This document shows positions 25,832 through 32,411 of a stretch of DNA of 40,676 nucleotides, piece by piece. This stretch comes from an uncultured bacterium. Lineage in GTDB: Bacteria > Acidobacteriota > Aminicenantia > Aminicenantales > CALLJL01. The notes below the pieces were generated by a model. It did not search any database. It was not told where the DNA came from and saw only the letters and a program-made list of their open reading frames with translations. The DNA is taken from the NCBI GenBank assembly GCA_938092135.1, contig CALLJL010000018.1, positions 1-40,676 of the forward strand, in the 5' to 3' direction. Made by a program: the position numbers and the translations under genes. Each line of letters begins with the position of its first letter. Within the stretch, counting starts at the first letter, position 1.

Positions 25832-27327
25832 AAATGAAGAGGAAATGGTTCGAGAACCTGACTATGTCCTTGTATACTCGCTTTATGTTCTGGGTAGCAG
25901 CTCTTTTGACCATCACCATTGGGATGATCATCTTTTTCTTTCAGCGCCAAGAAGTCCGAACAATTGATGAACGTTCTCGACGTGAGGGCTTCCTATTGGC
26001 TCAGAACATCGCCAACCTTAACCTGAATGCCCTCATCTGGTGGGATGGGGAAACTGTGCGGCGCAACCTAGCTGCAATTGAAGACCCCAATATTCTATAT
26101 GTAGTCATCTTTGATCGGTATAACAATCTTTTTGCGGCTACAGCTTCGGTAGAAAAGAAAGAGGAAATTATCTGCTGTTCCCATTTACCCGAAAAAATTG
26201 ATGAAAACACGGTGATCTTTCGCCCTTCGTTTTTTGAAATTAATGGGAAAAGGATGAAAATAAGGGAAATTGAAATTCCCATTTTCGTTCCTGGTTCCTC
26301 GGTTCGTTGGGGTTCGATCAAAATCGGACTTTCTTTGGCCAAGATGGAGGCTGAAATAAGGCGAATGAGAACCATCCTTCTGGCCATAGGGTTCGGTTGC
26401 GGCCTGATTGGATTGATTGGGGCAGCCATTTTTACCCGTCACATAACTCGTCCCCTTCAGGAATTGATGGCCGCAACTGTGCGCATCTCAAAAGGAGATT
26501 TTTCTCAGCCCATTCCAACAAGATCAAGGGATGAAATTGGTCAGCTGGCTAAGCAATTTAATAAAATGATTGAAGAGCTTCAGCTTGCCCGCAAACAAAT
26601 GGAAAAAGCCCAAAGGAAACTCATTCAGGCCGAAAAATTGGCTTCGATAGGCCGGATCGCGGCTACAATTGCCCATGAAATTCGCAATCCTTTGACTTCA
26701 GTTAAATTGAATCTTCAAAAAGTTCTCTTTAATCCTAATCTTCAGGATAATGAACGAGAGCATCTTTGGTTGAGCCAGCAGGGAATTGAGCAGATTGAGA
26801 AGTTTATCCGCGAGCTTCTCAATTTCACCAGGGTTTCCGAACTAAATCTCGAAAGCTTTTCCCTTGAGGAAATCATCCAATCAGCCATAAAATTTTTAGA
26901 AGCCTCTTTTAAAGAAAAGAATATTACGGTAAAGGTTAATTTTGAAAAAAAGTTGCCCCCTTTATTTGTGGATGCTGATAAAATGAGGCAAGTTTTTCTA
27001 AATCTTCTCCGTAACTCCCAGGAAGCTGTGGATTATGGAGGCCACATCGATATCACGATCAGCCAAACGTTCAACGAGAATCGGCCTTTTGTCCGGATTC
27101 TTTTGAGTGATGATGGTTGCGGCATTCCTGAAAAAGACTGGGATAATGTCTTCGAACCTTTTTTTACCACTAAAAGCTCCGGATTTGGACTCGGTCTGGC
27201 CAATGCCCGCAAGATAATCGAACTACACCACGGGCATATAAGGCTGGTTAAAAAAGAAGGTCGAGGGGCCTGCTTTGAAATTCTTCTGCCTCAAGGAGCT
27301 AATCATGCTCTCAATTCTCATCGTTGA
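25828..27327 (+). CDS. Membrane sensor histidine kinase
   Basis: A 499-residue kinase. Membrane helix 1 is at about 17-38, a periplasmic sensor of about 140 residues follows (41-180), then membrane helix 2 (182-203), HAMP (203-256), a short coiled coil, and HisKA with phospho-acceptor H283 in AHEIRNPL. The ATPase domain has the N box NLLRNSQEA, G1 SDDGCGIPE, F box FEPFFTT and G2 GFGLGLANA. All catalytic elements look intact. It overlaps the binding-protein gene by 4 nt and the NtrC-type regulator by 23 nt, so kinase, sensor partner and regulator are made together. The NtrB/ZraS-like kinase core agrees with a sigma-54 output. Confidence 0.93.
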   Translation: MKMKRKWFENLTMSLYTRFMFWVAALLTITIGMIIFFFQRQEVRTIDERSRREGFLLAQNIANLNLNALIWWDGETVRRNLAAIEDPNILYVVIFDRYNNLFAATASVEKKEEIICCSHLPEKIDENTVIFRPSFFEINGKRMKIREIEIPIFVPGSSVRWGSIKIGLSLAKMEAEIRRMRTILLAIGFGCGLIGLIGAAIFTRHITRPLQELMAATVRISKGDFSQPIPTRSRDEIGQLAKQFNKMIEELQLARKQMEKAQRKLIQAEKLASIGRIAATIAHEIRNPLTSVKLNLQKVLFNPNLQDNEREHLWLSQQGIEQIEKFIRELLNFTRVSELNLESFSLEEIIQSAIKFLEASFKEKNITVKVNFEKKLPPLFVDADKMRQVFLNLLRNSQEAVDYGGHIDITISQTFNENRPFVRILLSDDGCGIPEKDWDNVFEPFFTTKSSGFGLGLANARKIIELHHGHIRLVKKEGRGACFEILLPQGANHALNSHR

Positions 27328-28651
27328 TGATGACCCCCTTATCGGCCGAACCCTTATGGCCCATTTAACCGAAAAGGGTTATGATGTTATTCTTTCCCCT
27401 TCGGGCAAAGAGGCTCTCGAAATATTGAACCATCGTCAACCAGATTTTACTCTTCTTGATGTGCGTCTACCAGATATAGATGGCCTTGAGATTCTTAGGC
27501 AAATAAAGGAGAAAGATCTACGCACATCTGTGGTAGTCATGACGGCCTATGATGACATGAAAACAACAGTCGAGGCGATTAAATTAGGTGCCTTTGAATA
27601 TCTCGTTAAACCCCTAAACTTTTTGGAACTTGATCTGGTGCTGGAAAAGATGGGGAGGATTAAGTCGTTAGAGACTAAAGTAAATTATCTCCTCGAGGAA
27701 AAACAGAAGGAATATACCATTGATAATATTGTTGGCCGTTCTCCCCAGATGAGGGAAGTTTTCAAGCTTATTGGCTCAGTTGCCAATACAAGAGCTAATG
27801 TTCTTATTCAAGGAGAAAGTGGCACAGGCAAAGAGCTTGTCGCCAAAGCCATTCATTATAATAGCCCCTGGAAATCTGAGCCCTTTATTGTCATTAATTG
27901 TTCGGCTCTTTCTGAAACCCTGTTGGAAAGCGAGCTTTTTGGGCATGTTAAAGGCGCTTTTACCGATGCGGTAACCGAGACGAGAGGCAAATTTGAAATT
28001 GCCGGCAAAGGTACCCTCTTTCTTGATGAAGTGGGAGATATTTCGCTTAATCTTCAATCGAAATTATTAAGGGTCATTGAGACCAGGGATTATATGAAAG
28101 TCGGCGGGGAAAAGATTTTAAGGGCTGAGGCTAGAATTATCGCCGCAACCAATCAGAATTTAAAAGCCCTGGTCGAAAAGGGTAAATTCCGAGAGGATCT
28201 TTACTATAGGTTAAAGGTAGTGGAAATCAATTTGCCGCCCCTAAGAGAGAGGCGAGAAGATATTCCTGAACTTGTGACCTATCTTCTTGAAAAAATAAAT
28301 AGGGAGCTAAGGAAAAATGTTCGAATTGTCCCTCCTGAAGTGATGAAAATGTTAGTGGAGGCTCCCTGGCGGGGTAATGTCAGGGAACTCGAAAATGTGT
28401 TGACGCGGGCGGTTATTCTTGCTCGGGGCGAGGTCATTCTTCCAGAATATATTTTCTTGGAACCTGAGGCTCAGCGAATTTATGGTGAGGAGTTAAAACC
28501 TTTAAAAGAAGTAGAAAAAGAATATATTCAGCATGTTTTGTGGAAAGTTAATGGCAATAAACTTCGGGCCAGTCAAATTTTGGGCATTAGCCGACCAACC
28601 TTAGATAAAAAGATTAGGCAATACAGAATAGTCCTTCCACCTGAAGTTTGA
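27305..28651 (+). CDS. NtrC-family sigma-54-dependent response regulator
   Basis: A 448-residue activator with a receiver domain (phospho-acceptor D52 in LLDVRLPD, K102), a linker, an AAA+ domain, and a Fis-type helix-turn-helix. The AAA+ domain shows Walker A GESGTGKE (170-177), the sigma-54-contacting loop GAFTDA (217-222, consensus GAFTGA), Walker B LFLDEVGD, and an R-finger region downstream. The C-terminal helix-turn-helix is LRASQILGISRPTLDKKIRQY. I place the start at ATG 27305, after AAGGAG at 27293-27298, inside the end of the kinase gene. It should be phosphorylated by that kinase and then drive sigma-54 promoters; a good one lies 140 nt behind its stop. Confidence 0.94.
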   Translation: MLSILIVDDDPLIGRTLMAHLTEKGYDVILSPSGKEALEILNHRQPDFTLLDVRLPDIDGLEILRQIKEKDLRTSVVVMTAYDDMKTTVEAIKLGAFEYLVKPLNFLELDLVLEKMGRIKSLETKVNYLLEEKQKEYTIDNIVGRSPQMREVFKLIGSVANTRANVLIQGESGTGKELVAKAIHYNSPWKSEPFIVINCSALSETLLESELFGHVKGAFTDAVTETRGKFEIAGKGTLFLDEVGDISLNLQSKLLRVIETRDYMKVGGEKILRAEARIIAATNQNLKALVEKGKFREDLYYRLKVVEINLPPLRERREDIPELVTYLLEKINRELRKNVRIVPPEVMKMLVEAPWRGNVRELENVLTRAVILARGEVILPEYIFLEPEAQRIYGEELKPLKEVEKEYIQHVLWKVNGNKLRASQILGISRPTLDKKIRQYRIVLPPEV

Positions 28652-28679
28652 TTCCTAAGGAAACCGCTGTTAAATTATG

Positions 28680-28714
28680 TAAAAAATTTTTATCCCATCT
28701 GTAAAATTTTTTAC
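28680..28714. promoter_or_regulatory. Tandem AT-rich palindromes, candidate enhancer site for the NtrC-type regulator
   Basis: Two palindromes lie side by side: TAAAAAATTTTTA at 28680-28692 and GTAAAATTTTTTAC at 28701-28714. Their centres are about 21 bp apart (two helical turns). The whole 28679-28714 also forms a perfect inverted repeat with 12-bp arms. They sit about 75-110 bp upstream of the sigma-54 promoter, the usual enhancer position. The same hairpin could instead be a weak terminator, but it has no GC in the stem. Confidence 0.45.
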
Positions 28715-28789
28715 TAAACAAAAACCCCCAATTAATAACTTAGAGTCTGGCTTAAGGGGAAAATTAAGCTAAGAGAATTAAAAAGAAGT

Positions 28790-28805
28790 TGGCATAAATA
28801 TTGCA
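28790..28805 (+). promoter_or_regulatory. Sigma-54 (RpoN) promoter
   Basis: TGGCATA-N4-TTGCA at 28790-28805 matches the -24/-12 consensus TGGCACG-N4-TTGCW, with the GG and GC doublets in correct 10-bp spacing. It faces the stand-alone receiver gene and follows directly on a sigma-54 activator gene, which strengthens the call. The predicted start of transcription, near 28816, is only a few bases from the ATG at 28819. Confidence 0.7.
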
Positions 28806-28818
28806 GTTTTGCAAGGTG

Positions 28819-29241
28819 ATGTTAAATGAGGGTCCTGGAAAAAGGATAATCGTTATAGATGACGATGAGGGTATTCTGAAGACATTTTTTCTTCTTTTTA
28901 ATCTGAACTATCGGGTTTATTTGGCCAGAAATGCTGAGGAAGCCCTCGAAAGATTTAAAAGCGTTTCCTTTGATTTAATCATTGTTGATTATAAGCTCCC
29001 CCAGATGAATGGATTGGAGATGATTTCACGCTTCCGTGATTTAGGTTATGAGGGTCCTGTTATCTTAATTTCAGCTTATCCGGAAGCGATTAGGCATGAA
29101 GATTTGAAGAAATATGGTGTTAATCAGCTCTTCCTCAAGCCCCTTGACCTGGGAGCGCTGGAATCCTCCATCCACAACCTTCTTGGCACGCCGGCGATAA
29201 AAGGGCATGCCGTGACTTTTGCAAGCAAAAAAGGAGTTTAG
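28819..29241 (+). CDS. Stand-alone response regulator receiver protein
   Basis: A 140-residue protein consisting of a single receiver domain. The acidic pocket is IDDDEG (residues 14-18), the phospho-acceptor is D57 in IIVDYKLP, the Ser switch is in LISAYP, and the Lys is in LFLKPLD. There is no output domain; about 15 extra residues follow the last helix. ATG 28819 is preferred; a TTG at 28801 lies inside the sigma-54 promoter. It is probably switched on by the neighbouring NtrC-type regulator and may act as phosphate sink or as partner of the Fis-like protein downstream. Which kinase feeds it is unknown. Confidence 0.87.
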   Translation: MLNEGPGKRIIVIDDDEGILKTFFLLFNLNYRVYLARNAEEALERFKSVSFDLIIVDYKLPQMNGLEMISRFRDLGYEGPVILISAYPEAIRHEDLKKYGVNQLFLKPLDLGALESSIHNLLGTPAIKGHAVTFASKKGV

Positions 29242-29360
29242 TGGCTATTCTAAATTGTTTTTTAAGGGCCGAGGATAGGCGTCGGCGTGCCAGGAGGGCA
29301 TAAACTTTTTGATAAGGAAAAAATCTCGGTGGGGCAAAAGAAAGGAGAAAGGAGGAAAAA

Positions 29361-29684
29361 ATGAGGCTTGAAAGGAATTACATCATGAAAGGGAGAAAGA
29401 CTAATTCTACCCTTGGTAAATCAAAAAAGGCCGGTCGCAATCATAAGTCATCTAATCGGGTTCTCCAGGTGGTCAATATTCTGGCGGCTGAAAATCAAAT
29501 GCAGCTAAAAAAGCTTCTTCAAGATGTTGAAAAGGGGATAATTATTCGCTTTCTTGACAGGACCGGAGGAAATCAACGGCATGCGGCCAAGTTGCTCGGG
29601 CTGAAGTATACTACGCTAAATGAAAAAATTAAACGCTATCAGATTCGTTTTCAGAAAAAGCCCATTGATATGATGGTCTTTTGA
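29361..29684 (+). CDS. Small Fis-type helix-turn-helix DNA-binding protein
   Basis: A 107-residue protein with a basic N-terminus and a C-terminal Fis-family (HTH_8) helix-turn-helix: IIIRFLDRTGGNQRHAAKLLGLKYTTLNEKIKRYQI, close to the DNA-binding ends of NtrC proteins. It has no receiver and no AAA+ domain. AAAGGAGG stands before the ATG. It lies 119 nt after the receiver gene and so may share the sigma-54 transcript. The pair looks like an NtrC-type regulator without its ATPase; it could bind DNA as a dimer and bend or block the enhancer site. This is inference. Confidence 0.75.
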   Translation: MRLERNYIMKGRKTNSTLGKSKKAGRNHKSSNRVLQVVNILAAENQMQLKKLLQDVEKGIIIRFLDRTGGNQRHAAKLLGLKYTTLNEKIKRYQIRFQKKPIDMMVF

Positions 29685-29709
29685 TTGGTGCGACAGCGGC
29701 CTTATAACC

Positions 29710-29731
29710 AAAGAAGGGAAGAGGCTTCTTT
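29710..29731 (+). terminator. Possible terminator hairpin after the Fis-like gene
   Basis: AAAGAAG (29710-29716) and CTTCTTT (29725-29731) form a perfect 7-bp stem around an 8-nt purine loop. There is no proper T run behind it, so the call is weak. Confidence 0.25.
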
Positions 29732-29758
29732 ATTAAAAATTTAATTTTATAAAACTTA

Positions 29759-29923
29759 TCCTTTTTTTCTTTTCCCCTTTTTTTTCTCCTTTCTTTTTTC
29801 CCTCTCTTTTTTCTCTTCTCCTCTCCTTTTTTCTTTTTCTTCTTCTTTTTCTTTTTCTTTTTCTTTTTCTTCTTCTTCTTCTTCTTCTTCTTCTTCTTCT
29901 TCTTCTTCTTCTTTCTCTTTTCC
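29759..29923. repeat. 165-nt uninterrupted polypyrimidine tract with (CTT)15 microsatellite
   Basis: From 29759 to 29923 every base of the plus strand is C or T. The left part is irregular, the middle has several CTTTTT units (about 29830-29868), and 29869-29913 is a perfect run of 15 CTT triplets. It lies in a 350-nt gap between the Fis-like gene and the aminotransferase gene. Such a homopurine/homopyrimidine run can form triplex (H-DNA) and is prone to slippage. The lysine-rich frame it creates on the minus strand is an artefact. Confidence 0.9.
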
Positions 29924-29970
29924 ATTTTTTCCCAAATAGGCTTTTTGTGTTTTTTAAAAAATTTTTTAAA

Positions 29971-30000
29971 TTGACACTTACCTGGTTTTAAAAATAGAAT
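29971..30000 (+). promoter_or_regulatory. Candidate sigma-70 promoter of the Tat-type aminotransferase gene
   Basis: TTGACA at 29971-29976 and TAGAAT at 29995-30000, spacing 18 bp, 35 nt ahead of the start codon and directly behind the polypyrimidine tract. Confidence 0.5.
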
Positions 30001-30034
30001 CAAAAAAGGCAGAAAAATCCAAAAGGGAGGACGA

Positions 30035-31378
30035 ATGATGAAAGGGGAAAAGCAATTTTCTAAAGAAGAATCATTTAAAAGCCGATTTTATAACCGCCGA
30101 GAATTTCTCCATTGCTTCGTCACTGGGTCTATTATGACTTTAGCCAGTCTGACTGAATCTAATAGCGCCATTTATCAGAGCATTTCTTCGCTTAATTCCC
30201 AATATCTTGAAGGAGAATCACCAGATGGTGCTTACTGGGAGGCCATTAGAAAGCACTTCGTTTTTGATGATCGCCTGATAATGATGAATAATGGCACAGT
30301 GGGGCCAATGCCGCGGCCTGTCTTCAATACTTTAACCCAATGGTTCCGGCTTCAAATGACCAATCCCTTTGATGTTTATAATTTTTTGCCGGCCAAAGCA
30401 GAAGAGGTAAGACAAAAGCTGGCTGCATTTATCAATGCCTCACCTGAAGAAGTTATCATTACTCATAATACAACGGAAGGCATTAATTTTGTAGCTAACG
30501 GCCTTGACCTTAAAGCTGGTGATGAGATTCTCATGAGTCAGCTTGAACATCCAGGAGCCCGTCATCCCTGGCGCCTGAAAGCTAAACGAAGCGGAATAAT
30601 AATTAAAGAGGTGAAAATCCCCCTTACTCCCAAAAAAGCAGAGGAAATAGTTGATGCTTTTGCAGCAGCTATTACTCCAAAAACCAGAGTAATCAGCGTG
30701 GGCCACACGATTTATATTACTGGTCTAATTACGCCTATTAAAGAATTAAGCGCCCTAGCCAGAGAAAAGGGAATTCTAATCTTAGCTGACAGCGCCCATG
30801 GTCTGGGAATGCTCGACCTGGATATGAAAAAGCTAGGGGTCGACTTTTTTGCTTCAAGTCCCTATAAGTGGCTTGGAGCTCCCTGTGGAGTTGGCCTTCT
30901 TTATATTCGAAAAGAAGTTCAAGATCAGCTCTGGCCAACCATTGTCACCTCTGGCTGGGATACTTATCCTGATGCCCGCCGGTTTGGAACCCATGGCCAA
31001 GATGCTGATGCTTTAATTCTGGCTTTAGGCGAAGCTCTCGACTTTCAGCGCTCAATTGGTAAGCTGAGAATTGAGCGACGAATTAAAGTTCTTTCAGCCT
31101 ATTTAAGGCAACAGTTACGCACAATCCCAGGAGTTAAAATTAACACTCCCGACGATCCCTATTTGAGTTGCGGACTGACTGCCTTCAATCTTGAAGGAGT
31201 CGATCCGGCAAAAATTGTTGATTATTTACGAGAAAAATATAACCTTGTTGTGCGAACCATAGGTGATAAAGAGACAGGGACTTACGCTGTTCGCGTTTCC
31301 ACTCCTATTTATATATCCAGGTCAGATATTGATCGATTGGTAGAGGGTGTCAGAGAATTGGCCAAACATAAGTCCTAA
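30035..31378 (+). CDS. Tat-exported class V aminotransferase-fold PLP enzyme (isopenicillin N epimerase-like)
   Basis: A 447-residue fold-type I PLP enzyme. The N-terminus carries NRREFLHC with a hydrophobic stretch behind it, a twin-arginine (Tat) signal, as expected for a cofactor-loaded enzyme exported after folding. The core starts with MMNNGTVGPMP, then THNTTEGINFVANGL, LILADSAHGLGML and the PLP lysine in SSPYKWLGAP (about residue 278). THGQDADALI follows, typical of the CefD/NifS-like class V subgroup. The substrate is unknown: epimerase, lyase or desulfurase are all possible. AGGGAGG stands ahead of ATG. It ends about 20 nt before cas6, so the cas genes could be read through from its promoter. 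Confidence 0.83.
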   Translation: MMKGEKQFSKEESFKSRFYNRREFLHCFVTGSIMTLASLTESNSAIYQSISSLNSQYLEGESPDGAYWEAIRKHFVFDDRLIMMNNGTVGPMPRPVFNTLTQWFRLQMTNPFDVYNFLPAKAEEVRQKLAAFINASPEEVIITHNTTEGINFVANGLDLKAGDEILMSQLEHPGARHPWRLKAKRSGIIIKEVKIPLTPKKAEEIVDAFAAAITPKTRVISVGHTIYITGLITPIKELSALAREKGILILADSAHGLGMLDLDMKKLGVDFFASSPYKWLGAPCGVGLLYIRKEVQDQLWPTIVTSGWDTYPDARRFGTHGQDADALILALGEALDFQRSIGKLRIERRIKVLSAYLRQQLRTIPGVKINTPDDPYLSCGLTAFNLEGVDPAKIVDYLREKYNLVVRTIGDKETGTYAVRVSTPIYISRSDIDRLVEGVRELAKHKS

Positions 31379-31400
31379 AAAATTTTTTTGAGAAGCTTTG

Positions 31401-32387
31401 ATGATCAATTATAAAAAATTTTATCTTGCAAAATATAAATTTCTTCTTTCCGCTGAAGAAGAGCTGGATCTGCCTCCCTTTAAAGGATCGACATTGAGAG
31501 GCGGTTTTGGCCGAATTTTCAGAGACTTAAGCTGTATGGATAAGAGGAGAAAAGATTGTCATGGCTGTATTCTAAAAGATAAATGTCCATATTCATACAT
31601 CTTTGATACTTCGCCCAGATTAGATTCTCCTTATTTAAAAAAAATTGAAGATATACCTCGACCTTTTATCTTAGAAGTTCCTTTTGAAAAAAAAGAAACA
31701 TTCTTCTGCGAGAAAAGTTTAAGCTTTAATCTCATTTTAATAGGAAAAGGTATAGATTACTTTCCCTATTTTGTTGTTGCATTCAGAGAGCTTGGAAATG
31801 TTGGCTTAGGAAAGAACCGAAAGAAATTTTTATTAAAAGAGATATGGGCAGATGGAGAGGAAAGCAGAGAAAAAGTTATCATATTTTCATTCGAGGAAGG
31901 GGTAGTTAAGAATTTCGATAATAGAATCACTTGGGCTAAAATTGTTGATAAATTCAAAAAAGAGAAAGATTTAACCAATTTGAAATATTGGGGCATAGAT
32001 TTCGTTACCCCTACTAGAATTAAATATCAAGATGAATTTATTGGCGTTCCAGAATTTCACATAATAATAAGAAGCCTGCTGAGAAGAATTTCAAATCTTG
32101 CCTATTTTCATTGCGGGGAAAAATTGAATATAAATTTCAATTATTTAATTAATCAAGCGACTAAAATTAAAATAGATAAAATTAAGGTTGAATGGGTAGA
32201 CTGGGAGCGATATTCTTTCATCCAGGAAAGAAGAATGAAGCTTGGGGGCTTCATTGGGGAAGTAATTTATAAAGGAGATTTATCGAAATTTCTACCTTTT
32301 CTTCTGTTAGGCGAGTATACTCATATTGGCAAAGGGGCCACATTCGGCCTTGGTTTATATAGGCTTGTCCCTAAAATAAATGATTAA
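31401..32387 (+). CDS. cas6: CRISPR-associated endoribonuclease Cas6
   Basis: A Cas6-type pre-crRNA endonuclease of about 328 residues, first gene of the cas operon. The N-terminal part carries a four-cysteine cluster (in CMDKRRKDC, GCILKDKC) that may bind zinc. The C-terminal part contains PTRIKYQ, the stretch EFHIIIRSLLRRIS and the glycine-rich loop GEYTHIGKGATFGLGLY, the hallmark of the Cas6 RAMP fold. It should cleave each repeat eight bases before its 3' end, leaving the ATTGAAAC handle. I use the ATG at 31401; no strong ribosome binding site is seen. The catalytic residue is not obvious. Confidence 0.85.
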   Translation: MINYKKFYLAKYKFLLSAEEELDLPPFKGSTLRGGFGRIFRDLSCMDKRRKDCHGCILKDKCPYSYIFDTSPRLDSPYLKKIEDIPRPFILEVPFEKKETFFCEKSLSFNLILIGKGIDYFPYFVVAFRELGNVGLGKNRKKFLLKEIWADGEESREKVIIFSFEEGVVKNFDNRITWAKIVDKFKKEKDLTNLKYWGIDFVTPTRIKYQDEFIGVPEFHIIIRSLLRRISNLAYFHCGEKLNINFNYLINQATKIKIDKIKVEWVDWERYSFIQERRMKLGGFIGEVIYKGDLSKFLPFLLLGEYTHIGKGATFGLGLYRLVPKIND

Positions 32388-32411
32388 GTAGAGTTAGCTC
32401 AACCTGACAAA

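Noticed and set aside
28679..28714. 12-bp inverted repeat as terminator of the NtrC-type gene
   Set aside because: Not fully excluded, but the stem has almost no GC; the spacing to the sigma-54 promoter favours a protein-binding site.
29184..29190. TGGCACG as a second sigma-54 promoter
   Set aside because: The -24 part matches but no TTGC follows at the required distance on either strand.
29629..30003. Minus-strand open frame coding for a long lysine run
   Set aside because: It is only the translation of the polypyrimidine/CTT tract and partly overlaps the Fis-like gene; no ribosome binding site or domain.
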